The position numbers were made by a program, and so were the translations under genes. A DNA stretch of 64,000 bases, taken from contig NZ_LMHZ01000001.1 in assembly GCF_001428545.1 (NCBI RefSeq), positions 310,961 through 374,960 on the forward strand, read 5' to 3'. Each line of letters starts with the position of its first letter. Within the stretch, counting starts at the first letter, position 1. The notes under the pieces were generated by a model. That model saw only the letters and a program-made list of their open reading frames with translations, did no database searches and was not told the DNA's origin. The DNA is from Noviherbaspirillum sp. Root189 (GTDB lineage Bacteria; Pseudomonadota; Gammaproteobacteria; Burkholderiales; Burkholderiaceae_D). Shown one piece after another: positions 18,124 through 27,074 of this stretch.

Positions 18124-18516
18124 TTACTCGCCTGCAGCGGCGCTCTTGCCTTTGGCAGCAGCAACGGCTTCCTGGCGTACCTGGTCGCGTGTCTTGGTCG
18201 ATGCGACGTTGGTGAATTCAACAAATTCGCTGTTACGGTTGCTGGCGTACTGGCCTTGCGCATAAGCTTCTTCCAGTTCAGCGCGCACTTCAGCGCGTGT
18301 CTTGCCCGAAGCAACGTTCTTGTTGGTGAATTCGACGAATTCGGAGTTGTGAGCGATTTGACCGCTCGGGTTTGCCTGTTTCATTTCGGCAATGACTTCA
18401 GCGCGTGTCTTGGTCGACACGAAACCGCTGTGGTCGACGTAGGGGTAGGTGCTATCAGCAAATGCAGAGCCGGCGGCAAAAACAGCAACGGCAGCAATCA
18501 GATTCTTGGCGTTCAT
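18124..18516 (-). CDS. DUF4148 domain-containing periplasmic protein
   Basis: The start is taken at MNAKNLIAAVAVFAAG (18516), with GGAG seven to eight bases upstream. The 130-residue product has a signal peptide cleaved near AFA-D and then three repeats of the DUF4148 type: STKTRAEVIAEM, SGKTRAEVRAELEEAYAQG and STKTRDQVRQEAVAAAKG. The first two are separated by near-identical NSEFVEFTN segments. DUF4148 proteins are abundant in Burkholderiales, usually small and periplasmic, and without known function. Monocistronic, with its own terminator. Confidence 0.85.
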   Translation of the reverse strand: MNAKNLIAAVAVFAAGSAFADSTYPYVDHSGFVSTKTRAEVIAEMKQANPSGQIAHNSEFVEFTNKNVASGKTRAEVRAELEEAYAQGQYASNRNSEFVEFTNVASTKTRDQVRQEAVAAAKGKSAAAGE

Positions 18517-18744
18517 TTTATTCTCCAAATAAGGTTAATTGACTCCGGGCTCATTTGTTCTGAGTCCTTCGAGAGTCGCACTGCGTTGTGTGCTCATCGA
18601 TGAAGCACAGTCTATCCGTCGCACGAAGGAAGAAAAACCACGTATGCCGCAATGCATCATTTCTGTTTCCGAAATAATCGTTTGCCTGCTTCTGCATTTT
18701 TCTTCCTTGCGCCCCTCCTTGAAATTCTTGAAATCTTGTGAAAC

Positions 18745-20196
18745 TTACCAGCCGCCGCCCAGCGAGCGAATCAGGGCGACCGTCGTCGTCGCCCGCGCGC
18801 CGCGCAGTTGCACGGCGCTGCGCTCGACGGTCGCGAGGTTACGCTGCGCATCCAGCACCTCGATATAGCTGGTGCGTCCCGCCGCATACAGCTTGTTGGC
18901 GAGATCCGCCGACCGGCGTGCCGACGCCAGCGCATCGTCAATCGCTTCCGCCTGTCCCGATAGCGTGCGCAAGCCAACCAGGTTGTCTTCGACCTCGGCG
19001 AACGCGGTCAACACGCTTTGCCGGTATCCCGCCACCGATTCTTCCAGCGCCGCCTGGCTACGCACGATGTTGGCCTGGTTCCGGCCGCCATCGATCACCG
19101 GCAATGACAGCAGCGCACCGATGATCCAGCTGCGACTGCTCCACTGGAACAAATCGGACAAATCAGCCGACTCGCTGCCGCCCGCGCCGGTCAGGCGCAG
19201 CGCCGGAAACATTGCCGACCGTGCCACACCGATACGCGCATTCGATGCAATCATCGCGCGCTGGGCGGCAACGATATCCGGACGGCGTTCCAGCAGCGCG
19301 GATGGCAGACCGGCGGGAATCCCCGGCAACATGGACGCTGTCAGAAGCGGATTGGTCTGTGCACCGAAGGCCGCCGCTGGTTTGCCGAGCAATACCGCCA
19401 ACGCGTGTTCCAGTTGCGCGCGCTGCCGTTCCAGTGCAATCGCTTCGGAACGGATGGTCGACAATTCGGTCCTTGCGCGCACCACGTCGAGCTCACCGGC
19501 ATCACCCAGGTCGTAACGACGCTGATTGATGCGGACATTCTCTTCCCGAAGACGCACGGTCTCGTTCAGGAACGACAGCTCCGCATCCGCTGCACGCAGA
19601 CGGAAATACGTCTGTGCCACATCGGCCTGCAGTGCCAGCAGTACCGAGCGATACGTCGCTTCACTGGCGGCTGCATCCGCCTGCGCGGCGCTCACGTTAT
19701 TGCTTACCCGTCCAAACAGGTCGACTTCATAACTGGCCGTCAGGCGTGCCTGCCAAGCAGTGGTCGCCGGCACCGGGGTACCCGCCGGCAGCCCAAGAGC
19801 CACCGCCGAACTACGCCCACGCTGCGGACCGAATTCCGCATTTACCGTCGGCATGCGATCGGCTTCGGCGACGCCCGCAATCGCACGCGCCTGCTTCACG
19901 CGGGCCGCTGCTGCGGCGAGATTAGCGTTGGCGGCGGTGGCGTCATCGATCAGCTTGTTAAGTGCGGGATCGTTAAAGGCTTTCCACCATTCGCCGCGCG
20001 GCTGTGCTTCAGCCGGCTGGGCCGGTTTCCAGCGTGCCGCTTCCGCGAAGCTCGCTTCCTTGAAGCCGGATGGCATCTCGATGTCCGGTGCACGCAACTC
20101 CGGTGCCGCGCAGCCTGCCAGGATCATGGCTGCGAGCAATGGTGAAATCAGTCTTGGCAGCAAGGTCTTGGTCTTCATTTCATTCGTCATCATCAT
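18745..20196 (-). CDS. RND efflux outer-membrane lipoprotein (OprM/NodT family, BpeEF-OprC/CeoAB-OpcM type)
   Basis: This 483-residue outer-membrane factor has a lipoprotein signal with lipobox LAGCAAP, a core opening with GEWWKAFNDPALNKLIDDA, and two TolC-type helical repeats. It forms the exit duct of a tripartite pump. The TAA of the RND pump gene is immediately followed by its ATG cluster (ATGATGATG at 20196-20188), with GGGAG about ten bases upstream, so expression is tightly coupled. It is the last gene of an operon ordered llpE-like, adaptor, pump, OMF. This matches the Burkholderia ceo/bpeEF arrangement, which exports chloramphenicol, trimethoprim, fluoroquinolones and salicylate; substrate specificity here is inferred from that layout only. 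Confidence 0.88.
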   Translation of the reverse strand: MMMTNEMKTKTLLPRLISPLLAAMILAGCAAPELRAPDIEMPSGFKEASFAEAARWKPAQPAEAQPRGEWWKAFNDPALNKLIDDATAANANLAAAAARVKQARAIAGVAEADRMPTVNAEFGPQRGRSSAVALGLPAGTPVPATTAWQARLTASYEVDLFGRVSNNVSAAQADAAASEATYRSVLLALQADVAQTYFRLRAADAELSFLNETVRLREENVRINQRRYDLGDAGELDVVRARTELSTIRSEAIALERQRAQLEHALAVLLGKPAAAFGAQTNPLLTASMLPGIPAGLPSALLERRPDIVAAQRAMIASNARIGVARSAMFPALRLTGAGGSESADLSDLFQWSSRSWIIGALLSLPVIDGGRNQANIVRSQAALEESVAGYRQSVLTAFAEVEDNLVGLRTLSGQAEAIDDALASARRSADLANKLYAAGRTSYIEVLDAQRNLATVERSAVQLRGARATTTVALIRSLGGGW

Positions 20197-23100
20197 TTAC
20201 GCAACTCCCGTCGAAGCGGATTCAATGGCGGGCACTTTTCTTTCAAGGCGCTTTGCCAGATTGCGCAACAACACATAAAACACCGGCGTCAGGAACAAGC
20301 CGAACAAGGTCACGCCCAGCATGCCGGCAAACACGGCGACACCCATCGCATGGCGCATTTCCGCACCGGCGCCGGAAGAGAACACCAGCGGCACCACGCC
20401 CATGATGAAAGCGATCGAGGTCATCAGGATCGGGCGCAGACGCAGGCGGCAGGCTTCAAGCGCGGCTTGCACTACCGATCGCCCGTGGTCTTCCAGCTCA
20501 CGGGCGAACTCCACGATCAGGATCGCGTTCTTCGAGGCGAGACCGACCAGCACGAACAGCGCAATCTGCGTGAAGATGTTGTTGTCGCCACCGGTCAGCT
20601 TGACGCCCAGCAGTGCGCACAATATCGACATCGGCACGATCAGGATGACCGCCAGCGGCAGCGTCCAGCTTTCGTATTGCGCAGCCAGCACCAGGAACAC
20701 CAGCAGCACGCACAGCGGGAACACGAACACCATGGTGTTGCCGGCCAAAATTTCCTGATAGGTCAGTTCGGTCCATTCATAGGTCACCCCCTTGGGCAGC
20801 ACTTCCTTGGCAATCCGTTCCATCGCTGCCTGCGCCTGTCCGCTGGACACGCCCGGTGCGGCGCCGCCATTGATATCAGCCGAGACATAAGCGTTGTAGC
20901 GTTGCACGCGATCCGGGCCGTAACTGTCCTTGACACGCATCAGCGACGACAGCGGGATCATCTCGCCCTTGTTGCTACGAACCTTCAGTTGCGCGATGTC
21001 TTCGGCATGCGAGCGATAGGGCGCGTCTGCCTGCACCTTGACCTGATAGGTGCGGCCGAACTGGTTGAAGTCATTGACATACAGTGAACCGAGATTGATC
21101 TGCAGCGTCTGGTAAATCGTTGCCAGCGGCACGCCCAGTTGCTTGGCCTTGGTGCGGTCAATGTCGGCGAACAATTGCGGCACATTGATCTGGAAGCTGG
21201 AAAACACGCCAGCCAGTTCCGGCGTCTGCCATGCCTTCATCTGCAGCGCCTGTACGGCCTTGTACAGTTCGTCATAGCCGACGTTGCCGCGGTCTTCGAT
21301 CATCATCTTGAAGCCGCCGATGGTACCCAGGCCGTTGACCGGCGGCGGTGGGAACACCATGATGAACGCGTCTTCGATACTGCCCAGCTTGGTATTGATC
21401 TGCTGTGCAATGGCGGCACCCGATTGCGATGCGGACTTGCGCTGGTCGAATTCATCCAGGCCGAAGAATACGATGCCGGCGTTCGGTGCATTGGTGAAAC
21501 CGTTGATCGACAGGCCAGGGAAGGCGATCGAATCGCGCACGCCCGGCACCGATTTCGCGATATCCGACATGCGGCGGATCACTTCATCGGTGCGGTCAAG
21601 CGAGGCAGCATCGGGCAGTTGCGCGAAGCCCACCAGGTATTGCTTATCCTGACCGGGCACAAAGCCGCTCGGCACTGCCTTGAATACGAACACGGCGGCG
21701 ATGGCGAGCACGGCATACACAATCAGCGCAGCGGCCTTGCGGTTCAGCACCGTTTTCACGCCGCCTTCATAGCGCTCCGATGCACGGCCGAAGACACGGT
21801 TGAACCAGCCAAAGAAGCGGCCGAAGACCTTGTCCATGCCGCGTGTCAGCGCATCCTTCGGCGCATCATGCGGCTTGAGCAGGGCAGCGGCGAGCGCCGG
21901 CGACAGTGTCAGTGAATTGAATGCGGAAATCACGGTCGAGATGGCAATCGTCAGCGCAAACTGGCGATAGAACTGACCGGACAGACCGGACACAAAAGCA
22001 ATGGGTATAAATACCGCGCACAGCACCAGCGCGATTGCAATGATCGGGCCGCTGACTTCCCTCATTGCCTGCACCGTTGCATCGCGCGGCGACAAGCCGG
22101 CATGGATGTTGCGCTCGACGTTTTCCACGACCACGATCGCGTCGTCGACCACGATACCGATCGCCAGCACCAGTCCGAACAGCGACAAGGTATTGATCGA
22201 AAAGCCGAACATCAGCAAGACCGCGAAGGTACCCACGATGGAAACCGGCACTGCCACCAGCGGAATGATGGAGGCACGCCAGGTTTGCAGGAAGACGATC
22301 ACCACCAGCACCACCAGCGCAATCGCTTCAAGCAGGGTGTGGATCACCGCCTTGATCGATTCGCGTACGAACTGCGTCGGGTCATACACGACACTATATT
22401 CAACACCTTCCGGGAAGTCCTTCTTCAGTTCTTCCATCTTGGCGCGCACGTCAGACGACAATTGCAGCGCATTCGACTGCGGCGCTTCAAAAATCGCGAT
22501 GGCCGCTGCAGACTTGTTGTTAAGCAGTGAGCGCAGTGCATAATCGGTAGAGCCCAGCTCGATCCGTGCCACATCTTTCAGCAAGGTGACCGAACCGTCC
22601 TGACCAGTACGTACGATGATATCGCCAAATTCCTGTTCCGACTGCAGGCGCCCCTGGGTATTGACGGTCAGCTGGAACTCGGCATTCTTCGACGGCGAAC
22701 CGCCAATCACACCCGCCGCAACCTGCACGTTTTGTTCGCGGATGGCGGCCACTACGTCACTCGCTGTCATGTTGCGGGCGGCGACCTTTTGCGGATCGAG
22801 CCAGACACGCATCGCGTAGTCACCGGCACCGAACAGCAGCGTTTCTCCCATGCCCGGAATCCGTGCCAGCTGGTCTTTGATGTTGAGCACCGCATAGTTG
22901 CGCAGGTAGACATCGTCATAGCGGCCGTTCGGTGACGACAGGTGCACCACCATGGTCAGGTTGGGCGAACTCTTTGCAGTGGTGACGCCGATCTGACGCA
23001 CTTCTTCCGGCAAACGCGGCAAGGCGCGTTGCACCCGGTTCTGCACCTGGGTTTCCGCCTGCTCGACATTGGTGCCGATCTTGAAGGTCACGGTCAATGC

Positions 23101-23370
23101 CAGTGCGCCATCGGACGTCGCCTGCGAAGACATGTAGAGCATGTTTTCGACGCCGTTGATCGCCTCTTCCAGCGGACCGGCCACGGTTTCCGAAATGACT
23201 TTCGGATTCGCACCCGGATAAGCGGCGCGCACCACGACCGATGGCGGCACCACGTCCGGATATTCCGAGATCGGCAGTTTGAAGATGGCCAGTACGCCGG
23301 CCACGAAAATCAGGATCGACAGGACAGCGGCGAAGATCGGCCGGTCGACAAAAAATCTGGAGAAGTTCAT
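20197..23370 (-). CDS. RND (HAE1/AcrB family) multidrug efflux pump, inner-membrane subunit
   Basis: The start is at MNFSRFFVDRPIFAAVLSIL (23370), the canonical AcrB-like beginning, preceded by GAGAGA; the frame opens earlier at 23415. The 1,057-residue protein shows twelve hydrophobic segments in the usual arrangement and two large periplasmic loops. The proton-relay Asp pair lies in LAIGIVVDDAIVVVENVERN. Porter-domain signatures such as YPGANPKVISETVAGPLEEAINGVENMLYM are present (cited in part: AAYPGANPKVISETVAGPL). It pumps drugs using the proton gradient together with the neighbouring adaptor and outer-membrane factor. A 230-bp spacer separates it from the adaptor gene; I see no gene there. 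Confidence 0.93.
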   Translation of the reverse strand: MNFSRFFVDRPIFAAVLSILIFVAGVLAIFKLPISEYPDVVPPSVVVRAAYPGANPKVISETVAGPLEEAINGVENMLYMSSQATSDGALALTVTFKIGTNVEQAETQVQNRVQRALPRLPEEVRQIGVTTAKSSPNLTMVVHLSSPNGRYDDVYLRNYAVLNIKDQLARIPGMGETLLFGAGDYAMRVWLDPQKVAARNMTASDVVAAIREQNVQVAAGVIGGSPSKNAEFQLTVNTQGRLQSEQEFGDIIVRTGQDGSVTLLKDVARIELGSTDYALRSLLNNKSAAAIAIFEAPQSNALQLSSDVRAKMEELKKDFPEGVEYSVVYDPTQFVRESIKAVIHTLLEAIALVVLVVIVFLQTWRASIIPLVAVPVSIVGTFAVLLMFGFSINTLSLFGLVLAIGIVVDDAIVVVENVERNIHAGLSPRDATVQAMREVSGPIIAIALVLCAVFIPIAFVSGLSGQFYRQFALTIAISTVISAFNSLTLSPALAAALLKPHDAPKDALTRGMDKVFGRFFGWFNRVFGRASERYEGGVKTVLNRKAAALIVYAVLAIAAVFVFKAVPSGFVPGQDKQYLVGFAQLPDAASLDRTDEVIRRMSDIAKSVPGVRDSIAFPGLSINGFTNAPNAGIVFFGLDEFDQRKSASQSGAAIAQQINTKLGSIEDAFIMVFPPPPVNGLGTIGGFKMMIEDRGNVGYDELYKAVQALQMKAWQTPELAGVFSSFQINVPQLFADIDRTKAKQLGVPLATIYQTLQINLGSLYVNDFNQFGRTYQVKVQADAPYRSHAEDIAQLKVRSNKGEMIPLSSLMRVKDSYGPDRVQRYNAYVSADINGGAAPGVSSGQAQAAMERIAKEVLPKGVTYEWTELTYQEILAGNTMVFVFPLCVLLVFLVLAAQYESWTLPLAVILIVPMSILCALLGVKLTGGDNNIFTQIALFVLVGLASKNAILIVEFARELEDHGRSVVQAALEACRLRLRPILMTSIAFIMGVVPLVFSSGAGAEMRHAMGVAVFAGMLGVTLFGLFLTPVFYVLLRNLAKRLERKVPAIESASTGVA

Positions 23371-23600
23371 GTTGTTTCTCTCTTGAGAGTCGCTATGTCG
23401 TCTTTCATCCGGCAATGCGAGGTCCTGGCATGGTGACTGCCATTGCGGGAGTGAAGCTTGTACGGTTTAGCCGCGCTACCGATGATCGGGATTAGTGAAC
23501 CATCGCGTTGTCGCAGGCCATCCGGTCTGCCGTCATCTGCATGATGGACAGCCGGAGAGATATTTCTTGCGGTTCGCCCATGTGGACGCGTGGCGCACAG

Positions 23601-24866
23601 TCAGGATTTCGCCGGCACGGTGTCGTCTTTCTGCTCGGCCTTTTGTTCACCCTTCTGTTCGCCTTTCTGTTCACCTCTGGCGCGTATGTCTGAATTGGTC
23701 ACGGCAGCTTCCATCGGAATCGTCTGCGCGGTAACCGGCGCGCCGGGGCGAACCCGCTGCAGGCCATTGACCACCACTTTTTCACCGGGCTTTACGCCAT
23801 CACGTACCACGCGCAGGCCATCGATGACCGGGCCTAGCGTGACCGGGCGGTATTCCGCCTTGCCTTCCGCATTCACGACATATACGAACTTGCGGTTCTG
23901 GTCGGTGCCGACTGCACGATCCGAAATCAGCGCAGCTTTGGTATTTGCCGCGCCCCCGTTGCCGCTTGCCAGCTGTACGCGGGCAAACAAACCCGGCGCC
24001 AGTGCGTTGTCGGCGTTCTTGAAGGTGGCACGCATACGCACACTGCCAGTCGCCGGATCGACGCGATTGTCGACGAACTCCAGCGTGCCTTCATGCGGGA
24101 AGCCTGTTTCGTTGGCGAGTCCGATACGCACTGTCACCGGCTTGCCGCTGCGTGACTGTGCGCCGACGCGCAGGAAGGTGTCTTCATCGCCGTCGAAGCT
24201 GGCGTAGATCGGATTGTTCGACACGACAGAGGTCAGGACCACGCTGCCATCCACCAGATTGCCGGCAGTGACTTCCGCCTTGCTGACGCGGCCGTTGATC
24301 GGTGAGTGCACACGGGTAAATTCCAGGTTCAGCCTGGCCGCATTATATGCGGCCTGGGCGGCACGGGCATTGGCCTCGAGTTCTTTCACGCTGGAGGCTT
24401 TTTCATCGGCTTCACGCTGTGCGATTGCCTTGTCGGCGACCAGTTTCTCGGCACGGGCCAGTTCCAGTTTTGCCAGGTCGGCTTTGGCACGCGCCGCATG
24501 CGCGGCGGCTTCAGCGCGGCTGGCCTCGGCCTGGTAGGGACGCGGATCGATCACGAACAGGACGTCGCCCTTCTTTACTTCTGCGCCCGGCTTGAAATTG
24601 ATGGAAGAAATGAATCCCGCGACGCGCGGGCGGATTTCGACGCGGTCCACGGCTTCTAGGCGGCCGGAAAATTCCTGCGTTTCGATCACGGCTTTTTCGA
24701 CCACTTCGGCGGCTGAAATCGGCGGGCCGCCGGCAGCCTGGGGCGCTTCCTGTGCCGCCGGCTGTCCACAGCCGGACAAGGTAAAGGCGGCTGCGGCGCC
24801 GAGCGCAGCCAGGCCGGGCAGACGGCGCAAGCGAAGCAGCGAAGAAAAATGGAGATTCTGTTTCAT
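23601..24866 (-). CDS. RND efflux periplasmic adaptor (AcrA/BpeE-like) lipoprotein
   Basis: The start at MKQNLHFSSLL (24866) has AGGA about ten bases upstream. The 421-residue adaptor has a lipobox near LSGCGQP, then the barrel-sandwich, hairpin and beta-barrel domains. Key blocks are FSGRLEAVDRVEIRPRVAG, a helical hairpin rich in Ala, Lys and Glu, and RVHSPINGRVSKAEVTAGNLV. It links the inner-membrane pump to the outer-membrane factor. The C-terminus is unusual: four tandem EQK units (GEQKGEQKGEQKAEQK) encoded by a 12-bp DNA repeat, giving a charged flexible tail. It is the second gene in the llpE-like operon. Confidence 0.9.
   Translation of the reverse strand: MKQNLHFSSLLRLRRLPGLAALGAAAAFTLSGCGQPAAQEAPQAAGGPPISAAEVVEKAVIETQEFSGRLEAVDRVEIRPRVAGFISSINFKPGAEVKKGDVLFVIDPRPYQAEASRAEAAAHAARAKADLAKLELARAEKLVADKAIAQREADEKASSVKELEANARAAQAAYNAARLNLEFTRVHSPINGRVSKAEVTAGNLVDGSVVLTSVVSNNPIYASFDGDEDTFLRVGAQSRSGKPVTVRIGLANETGFPHEGTLEFVDNRVDPATGSVRMRATFKNADNALAPGLFARVQLASGNGGAANTKAALISDRAVGTDQNRKFVYVVNAEGKAEYRPVTLGPVIDGLRVVRDGVKPGEKVVVNGLQRVRPGAPVTAQTIPMEAAVTNSDIRARGEQKGEQKGEQKAEQKDDTVPAKS
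23628..23675. repeat. Four tandem 12-bp coding repeats at the adaptor C-terminus
   Basis: Four in-frame 12-base units, differing at a few positions, encode the (G/A)EQK tetrapeptides near the end of the adaptor gene. Copy number can change by slippage without frameshift. Confidence 0.75.
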
Positions 24867-24945
24867 GTTCTTATTCCTTTGAATCTGTAAATCTATGAAA
24901 GCCTGTAAAGCGATTAGCAGTGTCAACCCTCCCGTAACGGCAAGG

Positions 24946-25812
24946 TCAAGTGTTTTGTGGTGCGTTCAAGCCAGCGATAAACAATGTGATTTCGTCCAGC
25001 ACATTTCCCTGGCGGGCACAGCAACATCGCGCGTCCGGCACGTCCAGCGCGATCGGTGGCAGGCGACGCACCGTCGTGGCGACCCCGGATGCCAGCAGCT
25101 TCGCGCCATATTGTTCGGCTTCATCGCGCAATGGATCGTCATCGGCCGACAGAATCAATGCCGGCGGCAAACCCTTGGTACGGCTCGACTGCAGCGGCGA
25201 TGCATACGGATGTGCGCGGTCGACGGCATGCGGCAGATATCCGCGGTAGGACTGGGCGCAGGCATAGGCCGCTCCCATGCCGCCATTGGCTGCGGCGACC
25301 GTGCGCATCGAGCAGCTGCTGAGACCGGGGTCCAGCATCGGCATCATCAGTATCTGTGCCGCCAGCGCGGGACCACCGCGGTCCCGTGCCATCAGCGTTG
25401 CCACCGCGGCCAGGTTGCCGCCGGCTTCCAGTCCGGCCACGATCAGGCGTGCTTGTTTCCATCCCTTGCGCTTGCTGAAGCGGCCGGCCCAGGCGAGTAC
25501 CGCATGCGCATCTTCCGCGGCAGACGGGAAGGGCTTTTCGCTGGCCAGCGTATAGCTTGATGCCAGCACGATATAACCGGTACGCGCGGCCAGCACACGC
25601 ACGAAAATGTCCGACATGTCCAACTCATCCCTGACGAAGCCGCCCCCTGGAAAATAGATGATCATGCCTTCCGCCGGCTTGCCCGCGGGCGTGTATAGCC
25701 GCGCATCGAGTTCGCGGTGTTCGCCCTTGATGGCTTGTGCTCGCATCTTGACGTCGGCGATTTCCCGTTTCAGACTGTCCGGCATATCGTCTTCGCGCTG
25801 TTCCTGTACCAT
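24946..25812 (-). CDS. llpE: LlpE-like alpha/beta hydrolase-fold protein, catalytic residues replaced
   Basis: The start at MVQEQREDD (25812) has GAGG seven bases upstream. The 288-residue protein has the hormone-sensitive-lipase / acetyl-esterase fold, but the usual HGGG is PGGG (Pro55), the nucleophile elbow GDSAGG is GLEAGG (Glu129 in place of Ser), and the C-terminal HGF position reads ALDV, so no His. Only the acid (DDDPLRDE, about Asp226) persists. It should therefore be inactive as an esterase. It is first in the efflux operon and diverges from a LysR gene. This is the place of llpE in Burkholderia ceoR-llpE-ceoAB-opcM and bpeT-llpE-bpeEF-oprC, where LlpE has no known role in resistance. 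The symbol is by position and fold. Confidence 0.78.
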   Translation of the reverse strand: MVQEQREDDMPDSLKREIADVKMRAQAIKGEHRELDARLYTPAGKPAEGMIIYFPGGGFVRDELDMSDIFVRVLAARTGYIVLASSYTLASEKPFPSAAEDAHAVLAWAGRFSKRKGWKQARLIVAGLEAGGNLAAVATLMARDRGGPALAAQILMMPMLDPGLSSCSMRTVAAANGGMGAAYACAQSYRGYLPHAVDRAHPYASPLQSSRTKGLPPALILSADDDPLRDEAEQYGAKLLASGVATTVRRLPPIALDVPDARCCCARQGNVLDEITLFIAGLNAPQNT

Positions 25813-26043
25813 GGCATCCTCTGCATTGCAGCTTTTGCTGCCCATGGGCCGGACTATAGCTTTGTTCTGCAATCCGGATAAATAGCGATCATCTGAATTG
25901 ACTGTTCGTAATTCTGAACAATAAAAGTCATCCTCCTGTCACAAACCGGGGCGATGATGCGTCTTCATCATGAAAACAACTATGCGCGGGGCGCTCGTCG
26001 ATCCGACGGCTTCCCGTTTCCGACCATTTGAGGGAGATCCCCC

Positions 26044-27069
26044 ATGGATAAACTGCAGGCAATGGAAGTGTTTGTACAGGTTGTCGATGCCGGCGGGTTC
26101 ACCCGCGCCGCCGAGAACATGAAGTTGCCGAAAGCCACCGTATCGACCCTGATCCGTAATCTGGAGACGGAACTTGCGGTCAAGCTGCTCAATCGCACAA
26201 CCCGCCATGTCAGCGTGACTGCCGATGGCGCGGCTTACTATGAACGCTGCCTGAGCATTCTGGCGGATCTGAAAGATGCTGAAGAATCCCTGTCGCGAAC
26301 AAGGGCAAGTCCGAGCGGACGATTACGTGTCGATGTGCCGACCGGCATGGGACGCGGCATCATCATTCCTGCTCTGCCGCAATTCTTTGAGCGCTACCCC
26401 GACATCGAACTGGAAATCGGCTGCAGCGATCGCCTGGTCGAACTGGTTGAAGAAGGGATCGATTGCGCGGTGCGCGGGGGAGCACTGTCAGATTCGAACC
26501 TGATCGCACGCCGCGTGGGCGTCATGCATTTCGTCACCGTCGCGGCCCCAAGCTATCTCGCGCGCCACGGCCGTCCGCAACATCCGAACGATTTGCTGCA
26601 GCACCGCTGCATCAATTATTTTTCATCGAAGACCGGCAAAATTTACGAGTGGGATTTCGCACGCGAAGGCGAACGCCTCCAGATCCGCGTGCCGGGTCGT
26701 GTCGCGGTCAATGATGCCGATGCTTATATCGCGGCAAGCTTGTCGGGGATGGGGATCGCGCAGATGTCGCTGTTCGCTGCGCAGCCGATGCTGCTGTCAG
26801 GACAGATGGAAATGGTGCTGGAGGACTGGTGCGTCGATCCGATTCCCGTGCACATCGTTTATCCGCAGAACCGGCATTTGTCTGCCAAGGTGAGGGTATT
26901 CGTGGAATGGATTGCAGAACTGTTTTCCGTGCATGACGCCTTGCGTGGCGATGCTAAACATTGCCCGGCGATGCTTGGCACGATTAAGGCGAAAACCTTG
27001 CCTGCCTCTGCCGGGGCGGTGCCTCTCCCCATACCGCTGGAGATGCAACCGCTCGCGGACAGTCGGTAG
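26044..27069 (+). CDS. LysR-family regulator divergent from the efflux operon
   Basis: This 341-residue regulator has an N-terminal winged HTH (MDKLQAMEVFVQVVDAGGFTRAAENMK, then KATVSTLIRNLE; quoted in parts) of the CrgA-like LysR group. It is followed by a periplasmic-binding-fold effector domain starting near GRLRVDVPTGMGRGIIIPAL. The C-terminus carries an extra tail of about 35 residues beyond the usual LysR length. Its position divergent from llpE-adaptor-pump-OMF matches CeoR/BpeT in Burkholderia, which activate their efflux operon in response to aromatic inducers such as salicylate. The roughly 230-bp divergent spacer should hold the LysR box. I did not find an unambiguous T-N11-A site by eye. 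Confidence 0.87.
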   Translation: MDKLQAMEVFVQVVDAGGFTRAAENMKLPKATVSTLIRNLETELAVKLLNRTTRHVSVTADGAAYYERCLSILADLKDAEESLSRTRASPSGRLRVDVPTGMGRGIIIPALPQFFERYPDIELEIGCSDRLVELVEEGIDCAVRGGALSDSNLIARRVGVMHFVTVAAPSYLARHGRPQHPNDLLQHRCINYFSSKTGKIYEWDFAREGERLQIRVPGRVAVNDADAYIAASLSGMGIAQMSLFAAQPMLLSGQMEMVLEDWCVDPIPVHIVYPQNRHLSAKVRVFVEWIAELFSVHDALRGDAKHCPAMLGTIKAKTLPASAGAVPLPIPLEMQPLADSR

Positions 27070-27074
27070 GTGGC

